Assembly (NCBI RefSeq): GCF_002005305.1
Contig: NZ_CP014782.1
Coordinates: forward strand, 1,922,001-1,986,000
Source of the DNA: Shewanella psychrophila
Lineage (GTDB): Bacteria; Pseudomonadota; Gammaproteobacteria; Enterobacterales; Shewanellaceae
Length of the DNA stretch: 64,000 bases
Reading direction: 5' to 3'
The notes under the pieces are model-generated. The model did no database searches. It saw only the letters and a program-made list of their open reading frames with translations, and was not told the DNA's origin. Positions 1 to 7,902 of this stretch are shown in pieces. A program made the position numbers and the translations under genes. Position 1 is the first letter of the stretch. Each line of letters starts with the position of its first letter.

Positions 1-127
1 AACAGCGTCACAAAAATGGAAATGGAACAATATTGCAACACATTGGTTTAATTTACTTTTTATATTCACATTCTAGCTGTTTTATGTTTACCTTATGCCC
101 CCACATATTGTGTGGCGACTAAAAACT

Positions 128-145
128 CAGCCTGTAAACAGGCTG
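128..145. terminator. Short perfect hairpin
   Basis: Arms of 8 bp (CAGCCTGT / ACAGGCTG) enclose a 2-base loop. On the minus strand it is followed by a short T run, like an intrinsic terminator, but no leftward gene is visible to its right. It may end a transcript arriving from outside the window or be part of the leader of the next gene. Confidence 0.45.
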
Positions 146-204
146 AATCCTTTAAATTCGCTTAACTTTATGCAGTTATCAACGTGATATATCAAGGAAA
201 GAGA

Positions 205-960
205 ATGAGATTATTTACAGCTTCAACATTGGCGATAGCCCTATTAAGTGTAAACGCAATGGCTGCCGAGGATAATGCCTTTCAACATGAAGCTAGTGTC
301 GGTTATTTGACCAATTCAGATGAAATGGGAGATGGGATTCTAGGCGTCAACTACCGATACTATGTTAATCCTGTAGAACAAAACACCAGCCCTTACGCAC
401 TCAATGGATTTCTGGCTCAAGAATCTAATATCGGGGCACTCTATACTAATTTTGATGACAAAAATATTGATACCGTCGGTGTTGATGGCACTTATGTCTT
501 CGATTCCAATTGGTTTGTGGGCCTAAACTACCAACGTAACAGTATCGGTAATGTTGACCTCAACACTTACGGCGTTGAACTGGGTTATTATGTTAATGAT
601 AACACCTCATTTTCAGCTTTTTTTGATGATGGCACAGATGACAATGCAGAGGAAAGTTACGGATTAACCATTCGTCGTTATTTAGAATTAGACTCCACGC
701 CTGGTATTGATTTATCAGCAAACTGGCTACATGCCGACTCAGAAAACAACTACACCTTAGGCGCTGACTGGTACGTATCCAACTCATGGTCTGTTGGCTC
801 AGGGTATACGCGTGATTCGGATGATGGGGATTTCGATATCAGGACAGCTTATTGGTTACGCATCTCTGATGATTTTTCCGCTAACTTCGCTGTCTCAAAA
901 ATCATTAATGGGGATATAGACGGTGTGGGTTTAGGTATCGCACTCACAGGTCGTTTCTAA
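205..960 (+). CDS. Putative outer-membrane beta-barrel protein (YfaZ/porin-like)
   Basis: A protein of about 251 residues that probably sits in the outer membrane. The N-terminus is a clear signal peptide (basic MRLF start, hydrophobic stretch, cleavage near AMAAED at about residue 20). The rest is alternating aromatic/polar strands rich in Asn, Asp, Gly and Tyr, ending in phenylalanine (GLGIALTGRF), the usual C-terminal signature of Gram-negative barrels. An in-frame GTG exists 21 bases upstream, but the ATG at 205 follows an AAGGAAAG ribosome site and begins the signal peptide properly, so I chose it. The gene is monocistronic. Family resemblance is to YfaZ-type or small putative porins; the transported substrate, if any, cannot be told. 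A barrel is likely, the exact family less so. Confidence 0.7.
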   Translation: MRLFTASTLAIALLSVNAMAAEDNAFQHEASVGYLTNSDEMGDGILGVNYRYYVNPVEQNTSPYALNGFLAQESNIGALYTNFDDKNIDTVGVDGTYVFDSNWFVGLNYQRNSIGNVDLNTYGVELGYYVNDNTSFSAFFDDGTDDNAEESYGLTIRRYLELDSTPGIDLSANWLHADSENNYTLGADWYVSNSWSVGSGYTRDSDDGDFDIRTAYWLRISDDFSANFAVSKIINGDIDGVGLGIALTGRF

Positions 961-990
961 TCCTGTAGTCATACAAACTTATATGGCGCT

Positions 991-1011
991 CAGGGCGGTT
1001 CATCAGCCCTG
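991..1011 (+). terminator. Hairpin after the barrel gene
   Basis: CAGGGC and GCCCTG pair around a 9-base loop 30 bases after the stop codon of the barrel protein gene. The following T run is weak, so terminator function is plausible rather than certain. The remaining intergenic DNA to about 1278 shows no gene that I can support. Confidence 0.4.
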
Positions 1012-1292
1012 GGCTTTCACAGGACATTTATTTAAATTCCGTTATGCCCTTTGGATTCACAGAGAAGATCACCAACCTCTAACTAACGATTTGACTCGCG
1101 TCAACTGTTCTTTAGGATAGTAGCCCATCATTGTTCTCCCCTTCACTATAGAGAAGATAATTTTAAATAATTGCCTTCTTTTGGCCAAAAAAGCATTGTT
1201 GGTGCCCAAAATTATTCAAGTTCTATATTTACCTCAACAATAGCTACACGATAAAACCATAAAATCCTTGTTCAAACTGGAGTTATACAAAA

Positions 1293-1739
1293 GTGAATAA
1301 TTTCCTAAATCAATGGTTCGATATATACGATAAAGGGAATGGAGTTGAGCTTGAATCCCTCACCAATGATGTAAAATTGCAATGGTTCGATCTCCTTCAG
1401 CTTGCTAAGGCGGAAAAATTGAATGCTTGGAATAAATGCCCGCCAGGGAGGTTATCACTGATCTTGCTGTTTGGTCCTGTGGCTTACTTACTCAAAGACA
1501 ATGATAAAGCACTACATGAAGAGGCTAAATTGCTCTGTATTGAGGGGATAAGAAAAGGATTTGATTCCCAATTAAAGTTAGTTCAACGTCGATGTTTTTA
1601 CGATCCACTATTTTATTCATCAAAAGCTGAAGACCATAGGCTATTGTTGCTACTTCTTAAAGGAATGGAATCTCAAGCATCTGAAGATGAGAAAAAAGCG
1701 TGGTTTACCTGGTTTACACAAGCTTCCTCCATTAGATAA
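1293..1739 (+). CDS. Divergent DUF924-family protein
   Basis: A 148-residue cytoplasmic protein of unknown function. The pattern WF..., then W...PPGRLSLILL at about residues 45-60, then a helix-rich half ending near SKAEDHRLLLLLLKGM at about 110-126, follows the layout of the DUF924 (alpha-helical, TPR-like) family. Typical members have a DQFPRN-like motif after the LxLIxLL helix; here that place reads GPVAYLL, so it is a diverged member. It is also shorter than the usual 180-200 residues. The start is GTG at 1293, with GGAG about ten bases upstream; no better ATG is in frame. The gene stands alone, convergent with the acetyltransferase gene to its right. Function is not inferred. Confidence 0.6.
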   Translation: MNNFLNQWFDIYDKGNGVELESLTNDVKLQWFDLLQLAKAEKLNAWNKCPPGRLSLILLFGPVAYLLKDNDKALHEEAKLLCIEGIRKGFDSQLKLVQRRCFYDPLFYSSKAEDHRLLLLLLKGMESQASEDEKKAWFTWFTQASSIR

Positions 1740-1795
1740 TGGACTGGATAAAAGTACGACCTTGAATGACATATACCGACACCACAAGCCTCTAG

Positions 1796-1822
1796 ATTCC
1801 GGCTCAAAAGCGCTACCGGAAT
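1796..1822. repeat. Inverted repeat with ATTCCGG/CCGGAAT arms
   Basis: Seven-base arms ATTCCGG and CCGGAAT flank a 13-base loop between two convergent genes. The motif resembles dispersed extragenic palindromes of bacterial genomes, and may act as a shared weak terminator. Copy number elsewhere is unknown. Confidence 0.35.
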
Positions 1823-1862
1823 GACGAGATACCATTACCCAAAAAATGAACTCGGGTAAAAG

Positions 1863-2393
1863 TTATATCTGAGGACATTTTCTTTCATATGTCTCAACAT
1901 TGGACAGTATGCCGTCTCGATTTTCTCTCATTATACTCGCCACAGGCTTCATACCATTTTTTACCATTACCCTCCCCGAAGCCGGATTGCTTGATAAGTG
2001 TTCGGCTTGGAGGTGATCTATGCCCAATTTAGTGAAAGATAGCTCGGTCAAGGCTGTAACAGCCTCCGAACAGTAACCCCGTCCCCAAAAGGGCACACCA
2101 AACCAATAACCCAGTTCGGCTTTTTTACCGCAAATTTGTACTAGGCTGACCGTACCCAATAATCGGTCAGTTTCTTTTTCCGTGACGGCATAAATTAATC
2201 CTGAGCCATCCTGCCATCTAGCTGCATGGCTTGATATCCACCCCTTTGCCATCTCTAAGGTATAGGGATATGGAATATTCATGGTTGGACTTGATACCTT
2301 AGGATCGCCAGCCAAATGGGCAACTTGAACGGCATCTGATAACGCAAACGGGCGTAAGATAAGTCTCTCGGTTTCCAGTAAAATTTGCTCCAT
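1863..2393 (-). CDS. GNAT N-acetyltransferase (RimJ/RimL type)
   Basis: Predicted acetyl-CoA-dependent N-acetyltransferase of about 176 residues, GNAT fold, RimJ/RimL-like subgroup. Evidence is the opening LLETERLILRPFALSDA typical of this subgroup, a central beta-strand GTVSLVQI, the ELGYWFGVPFWGRGYCSEAV stretch that holds the acetyl-CoA pyrophosphate-binding loop (Q/RxxGxG/A equivalent, here WGRGYC), and the late NPASGRVMVKNGM segment. The upstream in-frame ATG at 2405 is less likely than the ATG at 2393, which has GGAG eight bases before it. The substrate is not determinable; many relatives act on protein N-termini, antibiotics or small amines. It is a single-gene unit. Confidence 0.85.
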   Translation of the reverse strand: MEQILLETERLILRPFALSDAVQVAHLAGDPKVSSPTMNIPYPYTLEMAKGWISSHAARWQDGSGLIYAVTEKETDRLLGTVSLVQICGKKAELGYWFGVPFWGRGYCSEAVTALTELSFTKLGIDHLQAEHLSSNPASGRVMVKNGMKPVASIMRENRDGILSNVETYERKCPQI

Positions 2394-2597
2394 GACTGAC
2401 TCCATAACTTGAATATTTAAGGCTTAATAGTGCCATTAATTAACTTACTGGCCAGTTAGTTAGACGATTGTAAGCAAAACTATTTGTGCTTACTCAAGAA
2501 AAATATCATACCCAGCGAATAAAACCACACAGACTTCTTATACCAATCGCGCAAGTACGACAGCAGCTGCGGATCTTAACAGCATAGCCCTTCTATG

Positions 2598-2687
2598 GCA
2601 TCAAAGTCATCAAAGTCATCAAAGTCATCAAAGTCATCAAAGTCATCAAAGTCATCAAAGTCATCAAAGTCATCAAAGTCATCACGG
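2598..2687. repeat. Ten-unit 9-bp tandem repeat (TCATCAAAG)
   Basis: Eight perfect TCATCAAAG units are flanked by one variant at each end (GCATCAAAG and TCATCACGG), giving 90 bp. The repeat is in frame with an ATG at 2595 and would encode Ser-Ser-Lys repeats in a 66-residue open frame ending at 2795. Because the unit is 9 bp, copy-number change would not shift the frame. I found no convincing ribosome site for that frame, so I call the repeat but not a gene. Confidence 0.9.
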
Positions 2688-2700
2688 TCAACATGCCCTA

Positions 2701-2729
2701 TTTATTATCAATTTAAATTTGATAATAAA
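2701..2729. promoter_or_regulatory. AT-rich inverted repeat upstream of the betaine-binding-like gene
   Basis: Eleven-base arms TTTATTATCAA and TTGATAATAAA flank a 7-base AT spacer. It lies about 115 bp before the gene at 2844 and could be an operator or a cruciform-prone element. No regulator is suggested by context. Confidence 0.4.
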
Positions 2730-2843
2730 TCAATTTATAGCTGCTTTAAACGAACAAGAATCACGTTTAATCTAAGCCCAATTATGCACAGCTAGCACAA
2801 TGGCTCTGCATCGCTTTCAAAGAAAATTTAAGAGAACCACTTT

Positions 2844-3626
2844 ATGTCGAACAAGATTACTATCGGGGTTACCGACCTATCTTTTCACCATGTCGCAGCA
2901 TCGCTTGTGTATAACGTATTATCAGAAATGGGCTTTGAAGTTGAGCGTATTTACTCTCCTCATCAAGACAACTTCGCTAAGCTAAAGTCTGGCGAAATTG
3001 ATATGTTGTCGTCTGCATGGCTGCCTTCTAGCCATGGTATCTATAAATCAGATGTGGAAGCCGCCCAGCCTTTACTTGAGCTAGGTTTGCATTACCAACC
3101 CTATGCACTTTGGGGAGTGCCTGATTACGTACCGGAAGAGGTGGTTTCGCAAGTCAGCGACTTAGTCAAACCCGATGTTATTGTTCGCATGAATAAAAAT
3201 ATTCAGGGGATTAACCCTGGTGCTGGAATCACTCGTTTCTCAATCAAAATGATGGATGAATATGCCCTTAAGGGTGCAGGTTACTCTTTTAATACTGGCA
3301 GTGAAGAAGACTGCTTTGGTGCATTTGAAACAGCCGTAAACAATAAAGAGTGGATTATAGTGCCGTTATGGAAGCCGCAATTCTTGCACCACAGCTACCA
3401 AATTCGTGAGATATCAGAACCAAAAGGCTTGCTAGGTATCGTAGACAGAGCCGTACTTTTGCTGCGCCAGGACCGAGTATCTCTATTTACTCAGGCACAA
3501 TTGGACCGACTAGATGCACTGCGCTTTTCAAATGAAATCATTGCGGCGCTTGACTATCAAGTATCACGGGAAGGCATGCCTATAGATGCTGTGACTAGGG
3601 CATGGTTAAATCAATCTCCATACTAA
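2844..3626 (+). CDS. Glycine betaine/choline-type substrate-binding protein (OpuAC/ProX-like), orphan
   Basis: A 260-residue protein matching the OpuAC-type ligand-binding fold. Visible marks are the opening ITIGVTDLSFHHVAASLV, the segment GEIDMLSSAWLPSSHG near residues 50-65 (aromatic and acidic residues typical of quaternary-amine binding), LWGVPDYVPEE near 90, and VPLWKPQFLHHSYQIR near 175-190. Such proteins normally feed glycine betaine or related osmolytes to an ABC importer. Oddly, no signal peptide or lipobox is present and no permease or ATPase gene is adjacent. It could be cytoplasmic, perhaps a sensor or storage protein, or use partners encoded elsewhere. The ATG at 2844 follows AAGAGA. 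The fold assignment is good; the ligand is inferred. Confidence 0.75.
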   Translation: MSNKITIGVTDLSFHHVAASLVYNVLSEMGFEVERIYSPHQDNFAKLKSGEIDMLSSAWLPSSHGIYKSDVEAAQPLLELGLHYQPYALWGVPDYVPEEVVSQVSDLVKPDVIVRMNKNIQGINPGAGITRFSIKMMDEYALKGAGYSFNTGSEEDCFGAFETAVNNKEWIIVPLWKPQFLHHSYQIREISEPKGLLGIVDRAVLLLRQDRVSLFTQAQLDRLDALRFSNEIIAALDYQVSREGMPIDAVTRAWLNQSPY

Positions 3627-3751
3627 AACAGCTAAGACATTGGGCTATTGAAGAGTCACTTTGATGTTCAGAGAGTTTAGATACAGCGGCAAGCTCAAGA
3701 CAATGCTCCACCTATTGATACTCTCTGAACGACGCTTCATTCGAAGCTAAG

Positions 3752-4111
3752 TCAAAATGCATTTTTCCATTGTTCGGTATCGACAAACCATCGTTCTTCA
3801 AAGATTTTGTTCCCATCGAATCTGAACAAGACTGAAAGCTGAGAGCCTGCAATTTTGTCTGACTTCCATTCAACAATAGAAACCACTTCGCTCCCCCCTT
3901 CAATTTGTCGCAAAGCTGTTATTTCAAACCCCGGTGGCAGTAGTCCTCCTAGGCCGTTTAATGCTTCGCGAAATGCTTGTCGACCTTTTAATACATCGGT
4001 TTGTCCTGGCATAATAAACACCATCTGATCCACATAATCAGCCACTAAGGTATCGAAGTCCCCCGCACCTACGGCTTCCCAGCCTGCTTGTACTATGTCC
4101 GCTAAACCCAT
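3752..4111 (-). CDS. NTF2-like / SnoaL-type small protein
   Basis: A 119-residue soluble protein with the NTF2-like cone fold: an N-terminal helix pair (VQAGWEAVGAGDFDTLVADY), VFIMPGQTDVLKGRQAF as the conserved first strand region, and the sheet ending FDGNKIFEERWFVD. The family includes limonene-epoxide hydrolase-like enzymes, polyketide cyclases and non-catalytic ligand-binding proteins. No catalytic set can be assigned here, so the function is unknown. The start is supported by AAGGAA eight bases upstream. It is monocistronic and unrelated to its neighbours. Confidence 0.75.
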   Translation of the reverse strand: MGLADIVQAGWEAVGAGDFDTLVADYVDQMVFIMPGQTDVLKGRQAFREALNGLGGLLPPGFEITALRQIEGGSEVVSIVEWKSDKIAGSQLSVLFRFDGNKIFEERWFVDTEQWKNAF

Positions 4112-4267
4112 GAGTTTTTCCTTTATTGATACATCATCGTTTTTGTATCATCTAACTATAGAAGTTATCGGTTGATCTTGTGGTGTCCCTCTCCTTACTC
4201 CCTGTTAATAAGTGGTTGCCAATAATCGCCACATCCTTATAAAATATCATTAAACATCATTGTGCTT

Positions 4268-5179
4268 TTAGCTCTTGAGTTCAGATCCCTGCTTCTGGCT
4301 GTACTGATTGATCTCAACTGTTGAGTGAGCAATATTAAAGCGCTCTTTCAGCAAGGTTTTAACTGCTATTTTGACCTGATCTGTGTCTGCATCTTCGTTG
4401 ACATCGACTTCTAGGGTGATCATGGGTCGCTCTTGCGTGATAGACCATGCATGGACGTGTCGTACCTTAATCACGCCTGAGAGTTCAGCTTCTAACTCCT
4501 GAATAAGCTTACGTCGGTCGAAGTCCCGCGGCGCACCTTCTAACAGGATATGACCACTTTCACGCACGACGTGCCAGGCTGAACGCAGAATAATGATCGC
4601 AACAAATACTGAGAGAATAGGATCGATGGGTGTCCAGCCAGTATAAATAATGACTAAGGATGCAATGATAGCGCCGACCGAGCCAAGCAAGTCTCCCGCA
4701 ACATGTAATAGTGCCGCCTTGATATTGAGGTTGTCCTTCTCACCTCGGGTCAAGATCCAAAAAGCAAGAATATTAACAATCAAACCACCAACGGCAATCA
4801 ACAGCATGGTTCCGCCAAGGACTTCTACGGGCTCATTAAGCCGCTTAATGGCTTCAAAACAGATCCAGGCGGCGATCAAAAACAGAGAAAGACCATTAAC
4901 CAGAGCAGCCAATACCGAAAAACGATCGAAACCATAAGTGGCTTTCCAAGACGCCGGGCGCTTAGCCAGATGAAAAGCGAACCAGGCCAAGCTCAAAGCG
5001 ACAAAATCCGTCAACATATGCCCAGCATCTGCTATCAGCGCAAGTGAGCCAGATATGAGCCCGCCCACCACTTCGGCAATCATAAATCCGCCAGTCAGAA
5101 TGGCTGCTATCCCGACCGCTCTTTGATTACCGGTGCCATGAGTGTGACCGGGTGCATTATGGTCGTGATCCTGTGCCAT
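4268..5179 (-). CDS. Cation diffusion facilitator (CzcD/ZitB-like metal efflux protein)
   Basis: Inner-membrane proton antiporter of the CDF family that exports divalent metal, most likely zinc. The 303-residue protein has a histidine-rich N-terminus (HDHNAPGHTHG), about six membrane helices and a cytoplasmic ferredoxin-like tail (about 215-300). The metal site is visible: DAGHMLTD in helix 2 near residues 50-57 and HVAGD in helix 5 near 158-162, giving the two H/D pairs of zinc-type CDF proteins. AAGGAA precedes the ATG at 5179. An inverted repeat just upstream (5204-5217) may be its operator. Zinc is inferred from the HxxxD pairs; cadmium or cobalt are alternatives. Confidence 0.9.
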   Translation of the reverse strand: MAQDHDHNAPGHTHGTGNQRAVGIAAILTGGFMIAEVVGGLISGSLALIADAGHMLTDFVALSLAWFAFHLAKRPASWKATYGFDRFSVLAALVNGLSLFLIAAWICFEAIKRLNEPVEVLGGTMLLIAVGGLIVNILAFWILTRGEKDNLNIKAALLHVAGDLLGSVGAIIASLVIIYTGWTPIDPILSVFVAIIILRSAWHVVRESGHILLEGAPRDFDRRKLIQELEAELSGVIKVRHVHAWSITQERPMITLEVDVNEDADTDQVKIAVKTLLKERFNIAHSTVEINQYSQKQGSELKS

Positions 5180-5203
5180 TGGCTGATTCCTTAAAAATTA
5201 AAG

Positions 5204-5217
5204 TGAGAATTATCTCA
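5204..5217 (-). promoter_or_regulatory. TGAGA-N4-TCTCA palindrome upstream of the CDF gene
   Basis: A palindromic TGAGA/TCTCA element lies 25 bp before the start of the metal exporter gene, close enough to overlap its promoter. It is a candidate metal-regulator site; the regulator is unknown. The rest of 5218-5548 holds no gene I can see, only AT-rich sequence and a weak GATATAT/ATATATC repeat at 5509-5529. Confidence 0.4.
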
Positions 5218-5561
5218 GTTCCACAGTTTATTTAATCTAGGCTAACTCAGCTCTAGATGACTTGGAAACTTAAGATTATTGAACATTTACATGACCAAAT
5301 ACAAAAAACTTTACATCATATCCATGACGATAAAAATTAACACCAAAGCGCAGTAAACCGATTATCATACTGATTACCATGGTCATTTATTGATACATAC
5401 TATCAACAGATGTTTCAAGCATTAAACCCTTTTGAAAATTTGTGTTGCTTGTATTGTTGATCTAATTATTCTGGCTAATTTACTCCTTGCTTAACTAAAT
5501 AGATATAAGATATATTCTAAAAATATATCCACATAACCAATTATAATTTAGGGGAATAATT

Positions 5562-5717
5562 ATGATGGCATTGATATTTTGTTTGTTCTTAATCGCTATG
5601 ATTTTAGCGGTGCAGGGCAAACGTAACTTGGCATTCTATGGCTTTGGTGTCTCTCTTGCGGTGAGTCTCTATTGGTTCTCACACCATGCAACCGACACTC
5701 TCGCAATTTTATTATAG
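5562..5717 (+). CDS. DUF5993-family small membrane protein
   Basis: A 51-residue protein starting MMALIFCLFLIAMIL, with a basic turn QGKRN and a second hydrophobic stretch ending WFSHHATDTLAILL. This two-helix layout with the W-x2-HHATD motif is that of the DUF5993 small membrane proteins. It is preceded by AGGGGA and ends 10 bases before the ATG of a DsbB-type gene, so the two are almost certainly co-transcribed. The family is known to sit beside DsbB-like proteins, suggesting an accessory of the thiol oxidase; that role is inference. The second ATG at 5565 is an equally possible start. Confidence 0.8.
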   Translation: MMALIFCLFLIAMILAVQGKRNLAFYGFGVSLAVSLYWFSHHATDTLAILL

Positions 5718-5727
5718 GACGCTTAAG

Positions 5728-6276
5728 ATGACTGAATCATTATCGCGACAACTCAATGCACTTGGCGCTATCGCCATCTCTTTGGTACTGGCATTCGCCT
5801 TCTACTCTCAATTTGCCGCTGGTGAGCTTCCCTGCCCCTTGTGCCTATTGCAAAGGGTTGGTTTCGTTGCCGTCATGTTTGGCCTGCTTTGTAATGTTAT
5901 TTATGGTCCAAGGACCTCGCATTACGGCATTATGCTATTCGGCGCACTATTTGGTGCTGCGGTAGCCCTTAGACAAGTTGCATTACACGTGATCCCTGGA
6001 ACGCCTTTTTATGGCGACCCATTCCTGTCATACCATTTTTACACCTGGGCCTTTATCACGTTCTCGGTGATCGTATTGGGCACTGGTGTCATGCTGTCAT
6101 TTACCTCTCAGTATCAAGAGGTAAAGTATCAAAGCCTGTCTAAAATGCCGCTACTGAGTAAAGTCGCTGTTGGCGCAGTGCTTTTGGTCACCCTGATGAA
6201 CGTACTCAGTACTTTCGCTGAATGTGGTCCATTCGAGTGCCCTGCCGATCCTGTTCAGTACTGGTTATTCAGCTAG
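5728..6276 (+). CDS. Disulfide bond formation protein B (DsbB/DsbI-like)
   Basis: Four-helix inner-membrane thiol oxidase that passes electrons from a periplasmic disulfide oxidant to quinone. The 182-residue protein shows CPLCLLQR after helix 1 (near residues 36-43), the CxxC pair and the following Arg of DsbB, and a second periplasmic cysteine pair ECGPFEC near the C-terminus (about 166-172). The CPLC and late CxxxxC spacing and the DUF5993 partner point to the DsbI-like subgroup rather than canonical DsbB. I place the start at ATG 5728, with AGGA at 5716, rather than an in-frame upstream codon that would overlap the preceding gene. A strong terminator follows. Confidence 0.88.
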   Translation: MTESLSRQLNALGAIAISLVLAFAFYSQFAAGELPCPLCLLQRVGFVAVMFGLLCNVIYGPRTSHYGIMLFGALFGAAVALRQVALHVIPGTPFYGDPFLSYHFYTWAFITFSVIVLGTGVMLSFTSQYQEVKYQSLSKMPLLSKVAVGAVLLVTLMNVLSTFAECGPFECPADPVQYWLFS

Positions 6277-6291
6277 ACACTTGATAACGAT

Positions 6292-6325
6292 AAACGGACA
6301 CGGCCTTGGCTCTGTCCGTTTTTTT
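6292..6325 (+). terminator. Rho-independent terminator of the DUF5993-dsbB unit
   Basis: AAACGGACA (6292-6300) pairs with TGTCCGTTT (6313-6321) and is followed by more T residues. It lies 15 bases past the stop codon. Confidence 0.85.
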
Positions 6326-6410
6326 ATGCCTTCAATCGACCCATGATTCATTCTCTTCAGTCCCTCTAATCACTCAGCCTTTATACGCTCAGTGAACCTT
6401 AATCTGCCCG

Positions 6411-7352
6411 CTATTTATCTTCCGCATAATCTTGCTTAAGGCTTTCCTCTTGTTCCCTCGACCAGTATCCCGCTAACAGTGAGCCAGATAAATTATGCCA
6501 GATAGAGAATATCGCAGCAGGCAGCGCCGATGCGGGACTGAAAAACTTAATAGATAACGCAGTAGCCAAACCTGAGTTTTGCAGGCCGACCTCGATAGAG
6601 ATAGTTTTACAAACTGTATGACTAAAGCCTAATAGTCGGCAACAGCTATAGCCCAATACAAGGCCTATAGCATTGTGCAAGAACACAGCAACAAAAATGA
6701 TAGGTCCTATCTTGTCGAACTGACCCGCGTTCAAGGCCACGATAATGATGATTGCCATCACAATGGCCAGAATTGACACTAGAGGCAAAGCTGGCGTTAT
6801 CTTACTGACTTGAGAGTTAAAGAGGTGATTAATCATCACTCCGACGGCGACCGGCATTAACACGATTTTGACTAAGCTTACCAGCATTGCCGACATTGGA
6901 ATATCTATCATCTGACCTAGAAGGAGTTCGATAATCAAGGGGGTGAGTAACACGCCTGCCAAGGTTGATAGTGCTGTCATGGTAATAGACAGGGCCACAT
7001 CACCTTTTGCCAGATAACAGACCACATTTGAGGCTGTTCCCCCCGCGACGCTGCCCACCAGCACCATACCGATAACCATGTCACGCTCTAGTCCCAAAGC
7101 TAAACTAATTAAAAGCGCACTGATTGGCATAATACTAAATTGTAAAATCAGTCCCACCAGCACGGCACGCTTCTGCTTTAAGGCTCTCGAAAAATCATCC
7201 AAGCTAAGAGTTAACCCCATCGAGAGCATGATAATGATCAGCAGAGGCACGATTAAGAACTTAAGCTCGGTAAACCACTGGGGCATAAAATAAGCCGTTG
7301 TAGCACCGAGTAGTGCAAATATAGGGAACAAGCGATTGATCTTTTCTAGCAT
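6411..7352 (-). CDS. Bile acid:sodium symporter (BASS) family protein
   Basis: A 313-residue inner-membrane protein with 9-10 hydrophobic helices, no signal peptide and a short charged tail (SREQEESLKQDYAEDK). Family marks are the LSMGLTLSLDDF segment after helix 2, LVGSVAGGTASNVVCYLAKGDVALS near 100-125 (the broken-helix sodium/substrate core), and SIEVGLQNSGLATALS near 255-270. Members couple sodium to uptake of organic anions such as bile acids, pantoate, pyruvate or keto-acids; the substrate here cannot be set. It is monocistronic, convergent with the dsbB-type gene. Confidence 0.9.
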   Translation of the reverse strand: MLEKINRLFPIFALLGATTAYFMPQWFTELKFLIVPLLIIIMLSMGLTLSLDDFSRALKQKRAVLVGLILQFSIMPISALLISLALGLERDMVIGMVLVGSVAGGTASNVVCYLAKGDVALSITMTALSTLAGVLLTPLIIELLLGQMIDIPMSAMLVSLVKIVLMPVAVGVMINHLFNSQVSKITPALPLVSILAIVMAIIIIVALNAGQFDKIGPIIFVAVFLHNAIGLVLGYSCCRLLGFSHTVCKTISIEVGLQNSGLATALSIKFFSPASALPAAIFSIWHNLSGSLLAGYWSREQEESLKQDYAEDK

Positions 7353-7455
7353 GGAGCCTCTTTAAACATATTAAATAGGGTTGGTATAACACAATCAATT
7401 GGCGTACTTACATACTAAGCTTTATCACTATTTGAACTAACAGTTTGTGTTCACC

Positions 7456-7890
7456 TTAGTTAGGCTCGCTATTCGCTTGCATATGATACTCAAACTCATC
7501 TTCGCCGGTAATGATAAAACCAAGCCTTTGATATAATTTAAGAGCCGGATTACCTTTTAATACGGTCAGCTCAACGGCCCTATTGTCAGCCTTGGTTAGC
7601 ACTTGCTGCACCACTTTTTTACCTAGTCCTTGCCCTTGAAGGCTAGGGTGAATTTGGATCTGCATAATCTCAACTTTGCCGTCATCCTCGCGGTACTTTA
7701 ACGTACCGATCGTCTCGCCGTAAAATACGATTAAATGAGAACATGTATACCCATCGTCCAGACGTAATTCATGCTCTTTTTCAGACAAAAATTGACCGGA
7801 GTTCTCGAGGTGCTCAACCATAGTCAATTTACGTAAATTCAATAAATATGCCCTATCATCTTGCGTGGCTAGAATAAACTCAAAACTCAT
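7456..7890 (-). CDS. GNAT-family acetyltransferase
   Basis: A 144-residue GNAT protein. The acetyl-CoA-binding signature is clear: IMQIQIHPSLQGQGLGKKVV near residues 75-95, with QGQGLG as the Q/RxxGxG loop, then AVELTVLKGNPALKLYQRLGF as the C-terminal strand and helix. The second in-frame ATG (7890) is preceded by GAGG at a normal distance and gives the usual MSFEF start, so it is preferred over 7902. The substrate is unknown. It lies alone between the symporter gene and a 570-base gene-poor stretch. Confidence 0.88.
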   Translation of the reverse strand: MSFEFILATQDDRAYLLNLRKLTMVEHLENSGQFLSEKEHELRLDDGYTCSHLIVFYGETIGTLKYREDDGKVEIMQIQIHPSLQGQGLGKKVVQQVLTKADNRAVELTVLKGNPALKLYQRLGFIITGEDEFEYHMQANSEPN

Positions 7891-7902
7891 TAATGACCTC
7901 AT

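Noticed and set aside
2595..2795. 66-residue Ser/Lys-repeat frame as a gene
   Set aside because: The frame is a by-product of a 9-bp repeat, with no clear ribosome site; kept as a repeat only.
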